Source of the DNA: Streptomyces sp. NBC_01454 | Lineage (GTDB): Bacteria; Actinomycetota; Actinomycetes; Streptomycetales; Streptomycetaceae | NCBI RefSeq assembly: GCF_036227565.1 | Contig: NZ_CP109461.1 | Coordinates: 434,001-498,000 of the forward strand | Reading direction: 5' to 3' | DNA length: 64,000 nt | Part shown: piece after piece, positions 8,598 through 17,148 of the stretch | Layout of the letters: each line of letters opens with the position of its first letter | Position numbering within the stretch: position 1 is the stretch's first letter | Program-made: the position numbers and the translations under genes | Notes under the pieces: generated by a model | What the model was told of the DNA's origin: nothing | The model's database searches: none | Seen by the model: the letters and a program-made list of their open reading frames with translations, nothing else

Positions 8598-10178
8598 CTA
8601 TGTGCTGGCCGGGGCGAGGTGCCAGGTTCCGTTGGTTCGGTTGAGTCCGAGGTTGATCAGTCGGCGAAGGTTGAGGGCGGCTGCTCGGGTGTGGAGCCAG
8701 GTGTCGTTCTTGATGGTGCCGCGGTAGCGGAGTTTGCGGTTGCCGTGGTGGACGAGCCAGGCGACGGCACGTTCGACCGGTGGTCTCCAGCGCCGGTAGT
8801 CGGCCTGCCAGTCGGGATCGGTGGCGGCCTGCTGGCGGGCGGCGGCGAGCAGATCGTGGTGCGGACGGATGGTCAGGATCCGCCCGGCCTTGGCCTTGGT
8901 GCACCGCTCACGAAGGGGGCATCCGGCGCACACGTCCTTGAACGAGGCTTTGCGCTGGTGGTGCTGCCCGGCGGGAGCGGATAAAGGGACGGTGTGTCCG
9001 GCGGGGCAGGTCACGGTGGCGGCGACGGTGTCGATGACGAAGTCGTCGAGGGTGAAGCCGCCAGGGACGGCGGGCCGCAGCGGTGCGGGTTTGAGGAACA
9101 GCCGGTGACCGGCGGTTTCGAGGCTGTGGCGGGCGTCACCTGTGGAGTAGGCGGTGTCACCGAAGGCGTCAACGGGCTCGTCCTCGTCGGTGAGCAGGTC
9201 GATTCCGACCATCGCCTCGTGGTGCTCGGGACCGGCTCCGGGCCGCAGGGCGACGGCGGTGTATAACCCGGTCTCGGGCTCAATGGCGAGGTGGGCCTTG
9301 AAGCCGTCCTGCTGGTGGGTGCGGGTCTTGTGCACGTGCCGGGCTTCGGGGTCGACAGTGGAGACCATCCGGTTCTGTGCGGTGCCTTGGGTGATGCGCC
9401 AGCGCCCGTCGCGGCCGTCGGAGTCCTCGGCGGGCTCCACGTCCTGGCCCGCGACCAGGGCCAGGATGCCGACCGCGTTCGCGGCCTTCTCGCCGAGCTG
9501 CTGCTCGGGCAGGTGGCCCAGCAGCCGCAGCGCGTCACCGACCAGGGCGTCGACCAGGTCGGCACGGGCCTGCTCGTCGTTCCAGGCGATCCTCGGCTTG
9601 CCCGGGTCGTTGTAGTCGTGCGCGGTGCAGTGCACCGCGACCACCTCGCCGGCCCCGGGGACGTCCCGGATCACCGCCCGGATGGCGGCGATGATCTGGG
9701 TGACGGTGTCCTGGGTGGCCACCGCGTCATCCAGCACGGTGGAATCCAGCGCCCGGCGGTGCTTGCCCTTGAGGACACCGGTGGCCTTCACGACCTCCCG
9801 CACAGCCTCGAACACCCGGTTCGGCCGGGCGGAACGGGCCAGCCGGCGGCGGAAGTAGGCCAGCAACGACGGATCGAACGCCATGTCATGAAGGCCCAGT
9901 CCGCAGGCTGCCTTCCACCTCAGGTCGCACCGCAGTTCCTGGACCGTCTCGAAGTCCGACAGCCCGTGCAGGGCCTGCAGCGTGATCGCCGAGGCCAGGA
10001 TCTGCGGCGGCATACTCGGCCGCCCGTTCGCCGACGGGTACATGTCCGCGAACATCTCCGCTTCGAACAGCGTGCTGCGATGCTCGGCCAGGAAAGCGAA
10101 CACACTCCCCGCCGGGATCAAATCCCGGCAGGTCTCCCACACATCCGGCCCGACCGTCTCCCCGGCCCATTCCCCCAT
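8598..10178 (-). CDS. IS1182-family DDE transposase
   Basis: The start is taken at the ATG at 10178 (MGEWAGETVGPDVW), which matches the usual family start; an upstream extension would run into the terminal repeat. The 526-residue product has the family N-terminal domain (FRRRLARS) and then an RNase H-like core with acidic residues in ALDSTVLDDAVATQD and VDAFGDTAYSTGDARH. A cysteine-rich segment (CPAGH...CAGCPLRERC) precedes the C-terminal VERAVAWLVHHGNRKLRYRG. It is intact and probably active on the terminal repeats that flank it. No Shine-Dalgarno sequence is obvious; a strong hairpin lies just upstream. Confidence 0.9.
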   Translation of the reverse strand: MGEWAGETVGPDVWETCRDLIPAGSVFAFLAEHRSTLFEAEMFADMYPSANGRPSMPPQILASAITLQALHGLSDFETVQELRCDLRWKAACGLGLHDMAFDPSLLAYFRRRLARSARPNRVFEAVREVVKATGVLKGKHRRALDSTVLDDAVATQDTVTQIIAAIRAVIRDVPGAGEVVAVHCTAHDYNDPGKPRIAWNDEQARADLVDALVGDALRLLGHLPEQQLGEKAANAVGILALVAGQDVEPAEDSDGRDGRWRITQGTAQNRMVSTVDPEARHVHKTRTHQQDGFKAHLAIEPETGLYTAVALRPGAGPEHHEAMVGIDLLTDEDEPVDAFGDTAYSTGDARHSLETAGHRLFLKPAPLRPAVPGGFTLDDFVIDTVAATVTCPAGHTVPLSAPAGQHHQRKASFKDVCAGCPLRERCTKAKAGRILTIRPHHDLLAAARQQAATDPDWQADYRRWRPPVERAVAWLVHHGNRKLRYRGTIKNDTWLHTRAAALNLRRLINLGLNRTNGTWHLAPAST

Positions 10179-10196
10179 CACCACAACAAGCAGTCT

Positions 10197-10222
10197 GGCC
10201 CCGCCGCTCACGCGGCGGGGCC
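10197..10222 (-). promoter_or_regulatory. Hairpin upstream of the transposase start
   Basis: An 11-bp perfect stem (GGCCCCGCCGC / GCGGCGGGGCC) with a 4-base loop sits between the right terminal repeat and the transposase ATG. Such structures in insertion sequences can block translation from read-through transcripts. It could also act as a terminator for incoming transcription. Confidence 0.5.
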
Positions 10223-10297
10223 AGAACTCCAAGATCTTCATGAGTCTTCTAGGGCGTGTTTCGAATGTGCTGGCCGAGCCCCTGGGGCGCGACGAGG

Positions 10298-11104
10298 TCA
10301 TGTAGGGGTGAGGGGAAGCTCATACGCCATGTGACGTTCGGTGATGCTCAGCCCTGCCAGTGGCAGGGCCTGGCGTACGGTGTCGTCGAATTCCCAGATG
10401 TTCAGTTCGGTGACCGTGGGGTGGTCGTGCCGCAGGTGTGTGACGAGTTGCGCGATGAGCGGGGCGAGGGTGCGCGGCTCGGTGCGCTGGTAACGGATTG
10501 CTTCCCCGGCGTTGAGGTGGGCCATGTGTCCCTCGATGGCGGCCGAGATTTCCGCGTCCGCCGTTGCCAGCGTGAGGTCCGGTTCGGGCAGCCGCCGGGC
10601 GGGGGCGTCGGGCAGGCCGACAGGGGGCTGCCACGTGGCCGGGTTGATGCTCCAGGTACGGGCGTATTCGCCGTGTCCGTAGGCGTTCAGGGCGGTCGCG
10701 GCCTGGCCGTCGGGACCGGTATCCGGGCCGCTCCACCGCAGGGTGCGGTAGCTGGCGGCTCGGGCCTCTTGCGCGGCCCGGCGGTAGAGGCCCGTGACCA
10801 TCTCGAACTCCTCGGCGGGCGGCGGGAGAGGGCTGTAGTGGCCGGTTTCGAGGCGGTGGGCTTCGCGCGGTACATAGAGGGCCTGCACGCGCGCGGCGTG
10901 CTCGCCGTCTGGGTCCTCGTAGAGCCGTGCCCAGCCCAGCAGAGTCCCCTCGCGCCGAGCCGCGACGTTCCCGATGGTGCGCGGGCGGTTCTCGTCATCG
11001 TCCAGAGAAGGCAAGGGTTGGCCAGCCCTTGCGTACAGCTCCTCGTAGAGACGCTCTTCCGCGTCCGGCTGACTGATCCACTCAAGGGACATTTCGAGCG
11101 TCAT
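10298..11104 (-). CDS. GNAT-like acetyltransferase-fold protein
   Basis: The ATG at 11104 (MTLEMSLEW) gives 268 residues; longer readings run into the neighbouring IS. The protein appears to have two acetyltransferase-like halves. The first is GTLLGWARLYEDPDG with LYVPREAHRLETG. The second contains HLRHDHPTVTELNIWEFD and ends LPLAGLSITERHMAYEL, where the last strand resembles the end of GNAT domains. No clean acetyl-CoA pyrophosphate loop is visible, so activity is uncertain. It lies between two insertion sequences and has no operon partner. Confidence 0.6.
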   Translation of the reverse strand: MTLEMSLEWISQPDAEERLYEELYARAGQPLPSLDDDENRPRTIGNVAARREGTLLGWARLYEDPDGEHAARVQALYVPREAHRLETGHYSPLPPPAEEFEMVTGLYRRAAQEARAASYRTLRWSGPDTGPDGQAATALNAYGHGEYARTWSINPATWQPPVGLPDAPARRLPEPDLTLATADAEISAAIEGHMAHLNAGEAIRYQRTEPRTLAPLIAQLVTHLRHDHPTVTELNIWEFDDTVRQALPLAGLSITERHMAYELPLTPT

Positions 11105-11154
11105 GGTCGCATGGTACGACTGCATAACCGGAGAAGGCGCGTCGACTGTGCTGG

Positions 11155-12026
11155 TCACAGCCACTCGTTGATGGCGGCGATAGTCAGTGTGGCCTCGTAG
11201 CGGACGGCGAGTTTGTCGTATCTCGTCGCGACCGCGCGGTGTCTTTTGAGGCGGTTGATCCCGCATTCGACAGCGTTCCTCTGCTTGTAGACCTCGCGGT
11301 CGAAGGCGGGCGGGCGGCCGCCGGCGGATTCGCGCTTCTTGCAGTTGCAGGCCTGGTTGTCGGGTTCGGCGATGGTGCAGCGGATGCGTTCGCGCAGGTA
11401 CGCGCGGTTCGCGCGGGAACTGTACGCCTTGTCGCCGAGCACCCGGTCCGGCCGGGTCCTGGGATGTCCACCGTGCGGCCGGGCCACCCGGATACGCCCC
11501 AGGACGGCCCGGAACTGCGGGGAGTCGCCCCACTGGCCCGGGGTGACCAGCCTCGCCAGGGGCTTTTGCCCCTGCTCACAGGCGAGATGGGTCTTGGTGG
11601 TCAGGCCGCCGCGCGAGCGCCCGAGGTCATGGTGGTCGGGCTCGGTCTCGACGCCGCCCGGGGGTTCCTTCTGCAGGTCCCCCTCTTGCGGGCCCCGGCG
11701 GCGTGCTGGTGGGCGCGGGCGACGGTGGAGTCCACCGAGACATCCCAGGTGATCAGGCCCTTGGCGTCCGCGTCGGCCTGCAGGTCCGCCAGGATTCGCT
11801 TCCAGGCGCCGTCCCGCTGCCAGCGGCGGAACAGGTCGTACACCCGGCCCCAAGGCCCGTACCGTTCCGGGACATCCCGCCACGGAGCCCCGGTCCGCGT
11901 CCGCCACTGTATGCCGTCGATCAGCTGCCACCTGGTCCATATCGGCGGGCGTCCCGGCTTCTCACTCACCGGCAACAGCGGCTCCAAGCGGGCCCACTGC
12001 ACATCCGTCAGATCTCCACGTGCCAC
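11155..12026 (-). CDS. IS5-family transposase made by -1 frameshifting
   Basis: Two overlapping frames make up the gene. The upstream frame starts at the ATG at 12026 ([19 protein letters not shown]) and carries the helix-turn-helix region and the first catalytic Asp in [15 protein letters not shown]. The downstream frame, ending at 11155, carries [14 protein letters not shown], the second Asp in [14 protein letters not shown] and the distal Glu in [15 protein letters not shown]. The frames join at a run of five G's (11679-11683), where a -1 slip restores one product. This is the usual programmed frameshift design of several IS5 subgroups. The flanks (near 11110 and 12055) show no clear inverted repeat by eye. 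Confidence 0.8.
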
Positions 12027-12059
12027 GAAGCAAGATCATCGCACCTCAAGATCCACTTT

Positions 12060-12790
12060 CGATACACCTAGGTCGATCGGGTCGCGTTCCTCTGCCCGGG
12101 AGACCAGCACCGCTGCGCTGAGCAGGTCGGGTGCCTCGACGCCCGGTGCGGGCCACGGCGTCGCCACGGCGAGCCGGTTCTGGGTGAGGGTGCCGGTCTT
12201 GTCCGAGCACAGCACGTCGATGCCGCCCAGTTCTTCCACCGCGGGCAGATGGGAGACCACCGCCTGGCGGCGGGCGAGCTGGCGGGCGCCGACCGCCATG
12301 GTCACTGACAGCACCGCAGGCAGCGCTACCGGCACCGAGGCGATAAGGACGACCATGGCGAACTCCAGCACCGTCAGCACGGGGCTGCCGCGCCCCACGG
12401 ACACCGCCACCGTCAGGGTCACCAGAGCGAGCGCGGCGACGATCAGGTACTGGCCAATCTTGATCACCGCGCGCTGGAAGTGGCTGACCGTCCCTGCCGC
12501 CTGCACCAACGCGGTAGTGCGGCCGAAGAAGTTGGCTGCCCCGGTGGCACACCAGGGCGTCGGCCTCGCCGCGCACCACCACCGCCGCCGAATACAGCAC
12601 ACCTATCCGCGGCCCACTGGCAGCGACTCTCCGGTCAACGCCGACTGGTCCACCTCAAGTGCGCCGTGACCCAGCAGGCGGGTGTCCGCGGGGATCACGC
12701 CCCCAGCCGGAGGTGGACCACATCCCCCGGCAGCAGCTCCCGCACCGGCACCGTCCGCCATGCTGCATCCCCGACGCCGACCGCGTGCAC
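12060..12790 (-). pseudogene. Relic of a proton-type P-type ATPase (P3A)
   Basis: Fragments in different frames spell a plasma-membrane H+-ATPase: VRELLPGDVVHLRLGA, ALEVDQSALTGESLPVG, the membrane stretch LIASVPVALPAVLSVTMAVGA, and the phosphorylation site CSDKTGTLTQN. A missing base just after LRLGA, a stop after the TGES loop, and another shift before NFFGRTT break the frame. The IS5 element abuts the 3' side just after the DPIDL segment, and the nucleotide-binding and C-terminal membrane parts are absent. Confidence 0.75.
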
Positions 12791-12868
12791 GAGAAAATCA
12801 CGGCGATGGGCTTTGCGGGAACTGACCGCACCACCCGGCGGGCGGTCGCCGCGGCGAAAGCCTCCTAG
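12784..12868 (+). pseudogene. Short relic of an IS21 IstA transposase
   Basis: The plus strand reads VHEKITAMGFAGTDRTTRRA and VAAAKA, which corresponds to VVHKRITAMGFAGGERTTRR in the intact IstA at 58.2-59.7 kb of this window. Only about 28 residues remain, wedged between the P-type ATPase relic and the phosphoribosyltransferase relic. It marks an older IS21-type event. Confidence 0.55.
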
Positions 12869-13251
12869 CGTGCCCGGCAGTGTGGTCTGGCGCCATCGAT
12901 ACTGCCGCTGGTGGTGCGGGTGATCCCGACGGTCCGCACGTCGCGGATCCCGAGACGAGGGGCGAGCCAAACCGCCGGGATCACGCCGCCGCGCACGGTA
13001 TCTACCACGGCTTGCCCATGTGGAGGCTGGGCAGAGATCCGCCCAGCCCCCGGTACGTCGATGGGCGGGCAGCCGCCCGGCTGGAGCTCCGTGCGGGGCC
13101 GGTGGAGCGGGGTGTCCCGCCGCACCGGAAACCCGCCCGGGTGCCGTGCGACCAGCAGACCCTTCGTCTCACCTCGTCTCACACATCTCTCACAAACGAG
13201 AGCGCACGGGAGCACGCGAGAACCTCTGACCTGGACATTCGCTGTCGCCAC
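12869..13251 (-). pseudogene. Relic of a phosphoribosyltransferase N-terminus (copy 1)
   Basis: The minus strand reads IPAVWLAPRLGIRDVRTVGITRTT, matching copy 2 at 27.8-28.1 kb. Copy 2 continues into a PRPP-binding loop, which identifies the family. Here the gene stops where the IstA relic begins, so the catalytic loop is absent. The upstream ~120 bases, probably the old promoter and leader, are the best conserved part between the two copies. Confidence 0.5.
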
Positions 13252-13377
13252 GGACCACGGCGGACCAGGTGGACATTACATAGGCTAGGACCGGATTCTA
13301 GTGATCAAGTCAAATGCCCAGGTCAGAGGCTGTTTTACTGTTCGCCGAGGGCGGACATCTCACAAATTTCTCTACGA
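12894..13377 (+). repeat. Long direct repeat, copy 1
   Basis: About 480 bp shares extensive identity, in the same orientation, with 27786-28261. It covers the phosphoribosyltransferase 5' region and a non-coding stretch containing CTCTCACAAACGAGAG and GGACATTACATAGGCTAG. The two copies flank 14 kb that includes the poly-gamma-glutamate operon. Confidence 0.85.
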
Positions 13378-13403
13378 ACTTTCGTTTGGATCACCGGGCG
13401 GCA

Positions 13404-13500
13404 GAGGAAGATGCCTGCGATGTGAAGTCCGGCCGGGTAGATGGTTGCGGCCTTCTCGTAGCGGGTGGCGATGCCTCGCCCCTGCTCGATGACCGGGTCC
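13404..13500 (-). pseudogene. 3' relic of another IS5-type transposase
   Basis: The minus strand reads VIEQGRGIATRYEKAATIYP followed by AGLHIAGIFL, the C-terminal signature of an IS5-family transposase group different from the one at 11.2-12.0 kb. Only about 32 codons are left. Confidence 0.6.
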
Positions 13501-13591
13501 ACGAGGGTCTGCATGACCGAAGTCGGACACTCATTCGCTCGTGGCCATTGGCGGTGTCGTGTGTGGCCTCAGGACATAGATGACATGCGCT

Positions 13592-14368
13592 GCTGCTCGG
13601 CCTGTCACAGTGCTGGGGCAGATCGTCTGGATGCGCCTCGCCCGGGGAGAGGTGGCCTGGGCGCAGGTGGCCATCCTCGTCGGCGTGACCGCGGCACTCG
13701 GCACCGTCTTCGCGCTCAACTTCACGATCGGTCACCTGCGGGCCGCACGCGAGCAGGTCAAGCGGCTGGGCGCGCATCAGGAACGGGAACGAGTCGCCCG
13801 GGACATGCACGACATCCTCGGCCACACCCTCTCCACGATGACCGTCAACTGGGTCTGACGCGGCGCATCCTGGAGTCCTCCGGGGACGTGGCCCTCGCCG
13901 TCGGCCAGGTCGCCGAGCTCGAAAACTTGGCCCGCACGGCGCCGTCCGAGATGCGGGCCACCATCTCGGGCTACCGCACGCTGTCGCTGGACAGCGAACT
14001 CGCCGGCGCCCGCATGGCCTTGCATGCCCGTGGTCCGGGCCGAACTGCCCGCCGCGACCGACGCCGTGCGCGCCGAGCTGCGCGAGGTGTTCGGCTACGT
14101 CGTGCGGGAGGCGGTCACCAACGTGCTGCGGCACTCCGACGCCGAACTGTGCACCGTCCGCATCGGACCCGACTGGGTCGAGGTCACCGAGGAACGGCAG
14201 TTCCACCCGCGGCGCGCGCGCCGGCAACGGCTCACAGGCCTCACCGAACGGCTGGCCGCAGTGTCCCTCGAACACGGGCCCGCCCCCGGCGGTGGGTTCC
14301 GGGTCCTCGCCCGCGGGCCGGACCCGGCGATCCACCTCGCACCTTCGCACGAAGCCGACCCGACATGA
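13592..14368 (+). pseudogene. Broken NarL-type sensor histidine kinase
   Basis: The reading starts in a membrane segment (VAILVGVTAALGTVFALN). It passes through the phosphoacceptor ERERVARDMHDILGHTLSTM, then frameshifts near 13850 into RRILESSGDVALAVGQVAEL. A second shift near 14020 leads into REAVTNVLRHSDAELC, and the ATPase domain ends in GLTERLAAVSLEHGPAPGGG. The kinase stop (14366-14368) overlaps the start of a response-regulator relic (ATGA), the normal operon layout. The two frameshifts and lost N-terminal segments make the kinase non-functional. Confidence 0.75.
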
Positions 14369-14490
14369 TCCGTGTCCTGCTGGCCGACGACCAGGCACTC
14401 GTACTCGGCGCTCTCGCGGCCGTGCTCCGACTTGAGCCCAACATCGACGTGGTCACCGAGGTCGGCACCGGCACCGAGGACGATCAGCGG
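14365..14490 (+). pseudogene. Truncated response regulator
   Basis: The first 40 residues (MIRVLLADDQALVLGALAAV, then LRLEPNIDVVTEVG) are a NarL-type receiver with its acidic DD pair. The sequence breaks off near 14485, before the phosphoacceptor Asp, and joins unrelated DNA. It is coupled by ATGA to the broken kinase. Confidence 0.7.
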
Positions 14491-14761
14491 TACCACCGCC
14501 TACAGCGCATACGTAAGCCCCATCAGTCCATATGCATCGACGCTGTTGGACTACAACGCCCGGATCGTGAGTATCACGGTGGCCGCCGGATGGTTAATCT
14601 GGCTGGTTTTCACGACGGCTCCACAACAGGACGGCACACGAAAGCTATCCCCAGCGGTGAGCTGGGCAGGACATGCTGTGGCGGTCGCGGCTGTCCTGCT
14701 CAACCAGGCGGATCCGACCAGCAACTGGTGGGGCCTGCGCAACCTTGCGGCAGCGGCTTGA
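14483..14761 (+). pseudogene. C-terminal remnant of a small membrane protein
   Basis: After the receiver relic the frame continues with SPYASTLLDYNARIVSITVA, hydrophobic segments (AAGWLIWLVF and AVAVAAVLL), and a stop at 14761. It reads like the tail of a two-helix membrane protein that was fused to the truncated regulator by a deletion. I do not recognise the family. Confidence 0.35.
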
Positions 14762-14818
14762 TGCCGAGCTGGCCTGGCCATGACTCCCCTGATGCGCTTG
14801 GCGTCGTGGTGAACCGGT

Positions 14819-16159
14819 TCAGCGCACGAAGGCGATTTCCGGGAAATGGCGCGAGGGGCCGTCGAGCAGGTTGCTGTGCTGGTGGCGCAAATGCTTGTCG
14901 AAGAAGGCGGCGACGTAGGTGCGTTGGACCTCGATGGAGCGGTTGGGGTCGATCGTGCCGAGTGCCTGCTGCATTACTTCCGGGGTTATCCCGAATGCGC
15001 CCGGCGCCTGGGGGAACAGGACCTGGTTGTCGACGAAGGAGTTGTGCCCGGAGCCGCGCAGCTTCAGGTCGAGCCGCTCTCCGTGCAGGTTTTCCCAGAG
15101 CCGCGCCCAGCTCCCGTCGGTGTTGCGGTTGTGGTGCTCGGAACTGAACAGCATGTAGGGGCGGTCGAGCCGCTGGTGTTCCGACGAGCCGAAGAGCTGG
15201 CCGTCCAGGTTCGCGCCGGCGTCGATCCTGGAGTCCGCGTGCATGGCAGCGGCGACCGACCCGCCGCCGAGGGAAGCGCCGAACATCCCGACGTGTTTCG
15301 TGCTCACGGCCTGGGTCAGCCCGTCGGGGAGCGGCTTGTGTTCCACATCCGGGTTGTGCCCGCGGGCGATCTCGGCCAGCTGGTCGTTGACGAAGTGGGC
15401 GTCCGCCGCCCGGACGTCGATCAAGTCGCGCGATCTGGTGCCTGGCGGCAGCATGCTCCCCTCATGTCGCCCGCCAGGGAACACCACATCGCCGGTGTCG
15501 TGGGTGTGGTCGATGGTGACGACCAAGTAGCCGCGGCTGGCCAGGTCCTGAACCAGTGCCGTGCCCGTCGCACGGTTCCCGCGGCCGCCGGGCGAGTACA
15601 GCAGCACCGGCAGCTTGCCGAGTTTGCGGTCAACCGGGGCGCCGGTGTGCCCGGCAGTGGTGGGCAGGGTCACCCCGCCGGGCAGCACCTGCTGGCTGTT
15701 GGGGAGAAGCGCGGCGGGATAACGGGAGGTGTGTGTGGCCGGGTACCACAGCGAGACCATCAACTCGCGCTGCTGTGTGGGCACCCACGGATCCATGCGT
15801 TTCACGTCGCGCAGGTGAAGATCGACCGTTCCGACGCGATGACGCCCGGTCGGAGCGGGGAGAGTCAGCTGGCCCGGGGCCGGCGCCACCTTCAAGGACG
15901 GCGCCCGGCGCTGGTGTTGCGCCGCGTCGTCCAAGCCCACCGCCTGGCCCGGGGCCTGCGCCGCGTCGTCCAGGGCCACCAGCTGGCCCGGGGCCTGCCC
16001 CGCATCGTCCAAGGACGCTGCAGTGGTCATGGGCGCACTGGTGGCCTTCTCCGCGGCGGTGGCCGGCGCGATCCCGGCGCCCAGGGCGAGGGTCAATAGT
16101 CCTGTGGTGCCGGCGACCCGGGTGCGCAACCGGCTGTGGCGCCTTCGTGCGTGCTTCAT
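14819..16159 (-). CDS. Secreted alpha/beta-hydrolase (PAF-acetylhydrolase/lipase-like)
   Basis: This codes for 446 residues starting at the ATG at 16159, with a twin-arginine-free but basic signal peptide ending near ATA-AEK. Residues ~45-85 contain three imperfect copies of a 12-13 residue unit (LDDAAQAPGQ-type), a low-complexity linker. The hydrolase fold follows: oxyanion-side PVLLYSPGGRGNR, nucleophile elbow GASLGGGS, an acid in NLDGQLFGS, and the catalytic His in GSGHNSFVD. This order matches the PAF-acetylhydrolase-II/chlorophyllase-like group of esterases. It is monocistronic and faces away from the poly-gamma-glutamate operon. The substrate is unknown; an extracellular ester seems likely. 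Confidence 0.8.
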   Translation of the reverse strand: MKHARRRHSRLRTRVAGTTGLLTLALGAGIAPATAAEKATSAPMTTAASLDDAGQAPGQLVALDDAAQAPGQAVGLDDAAQHQRRAPSLKVAPAPGQLTLPAPTGRHRVGTVDLHLRDVKRMDPWVPTQQRELMVSLWYPATHTSRYPAALLPNSQQVLPGGVTLPTTAGHTGAPVDRKLGKLPVLLYSPGGRGNRATGTALVQDLASRGYLVVTIDHTHDTGDVVFPGGRHEGSMLPPGTRSRDLIDVRAADAHFVNDQLAEIARGHNPDVEHKPLPDGLTQAVSTKHVGMFGASLGGGSVAAAMHADSRIDAGANLDGQLFGSSEHQRLDRPYMLFSSEHHNRNTDGSWARLWENLHGERLDLKLRGSGHNSFVDNQVLFPQAPGAFGITPEVMQQALGTIDPNRSIEVQRTYVAAFFDKHLRHQHSNLLDGPSRHFPEIAFVR

Positions 16160-17148
16160 GGGCAGCCCCCCTCCATGGTGGTGATCGCCACGTGATCAGC
16201 GATCGGCTGGCGGTCATCGTATAGGCAGTTTTGCCATGGCCGTACCAACCCACCTGATAGTGCCGGGAGTTATCCCTACGGTGGTGGGTGAGGTGAGCGC
16301 TCATGACGCGTCCGGAACTGCACGGTGCCGACTTCGAGCCCCGTCCGCCGCCGGGCTCCTGCGATCGGCTTTTCGCTGGATCCATATGGGCGGGGAACTG
16401 TCTGTCAGCGCTCGTGGAGCAGGCCGCCGAGTTGCGTAACACCGAGTGCCCATACGGGATACGTGCGAGAGAAAACCCCTGGTGCGGACCGGTGGCAGTT
16501 GTCATCGACGGGCCACTCGGCATCCTCAGACAACCAGTTGCAGCAGCAAGGCCCAAGCCGACGGAGGGCCGGTGTGAGCGACCGGTCCGTTGCCTCATCC
16601 CGAGGGCTGAAGGAGAGTCAGCCCCGGCCAGAAGGCCTCTGTGGAAGATGGCTGGTTCACGCCATCTCCGGATGGTGGCCATCGGATCCAGGTTTGCTTC
16701 GACTTTGCTCACCGTTTTCACTGAACGCTTTCCTTACGCGGCAGTTCGTAACTGCTGACCTCGCCGACCAGCCCCTGTGGATTTGCGGATTTACTCGGGA
16801 AGGGGACGTTTCGGGGGCGCACTTCAGCGCAACCGCGACTGTGTGTGAGGCACCGAACGCAGAGCGGAAACAAGCGGGAAACCGGCCCTGCCGACCGGTG
16901 CGTGAGAAATTCCCCCATGTCGGGATGAGGTCGAAGACGCATAAGCGGCCGCTTCCGAGGGCGAGTTGAGCCCAGTGTTGTACGGGCCGGCAATCCGGGC
17001 ACAGCACGAACAACCTTGTGATTATCCTGTGTTCCCAGTATTCATACTGATTGAGTTGCCGCACGGCATCCCCATACACCGAGAGGACGCTGCCCTGCTC
17101 GCTGTTGCCCGCGCGCCCCGTCCGCACCGCACCCGACGCCGCGCCGAC
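16160..17148. other. About 1-kb intergenic region upstream of the poly-gamma-glutamate operon
   Basis: No open frame here looks like a real gene by composition or recognisable motif. It should hold the divergent promoters for the hydrolase and for the operon that starts at 17149. Its lower GC than the flanking genes (especially 16650-17060) fits regulatory DNA. I could not assign a specific promoter. Confidence 0.4.

Larger units (their letters stand above)
8535..10252 (-). mobile_element. IS1182-family insertion sequence
   Basis: The element is bounded by a perfect 22-bp inverted repeat: CTAGAAGACTCATGAAGATC... at 8535-8556 and its reverse complement at 10231-10252. The outermost CTAG is palindromic, so it may be either a 4-bp target duplication or part of the repeat. 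One transposase gene fills the element on the minus strand. Intact ends and an intact gene suggest recent insertion. Confidence 0.9.

Noticed and set aside
16303..16969. Overlapping plus-strand frames before the pgs operon
   Set aside because: No recognisable domain or ribosome binding site, and composition changes within the frames. I left the region as intergenic.
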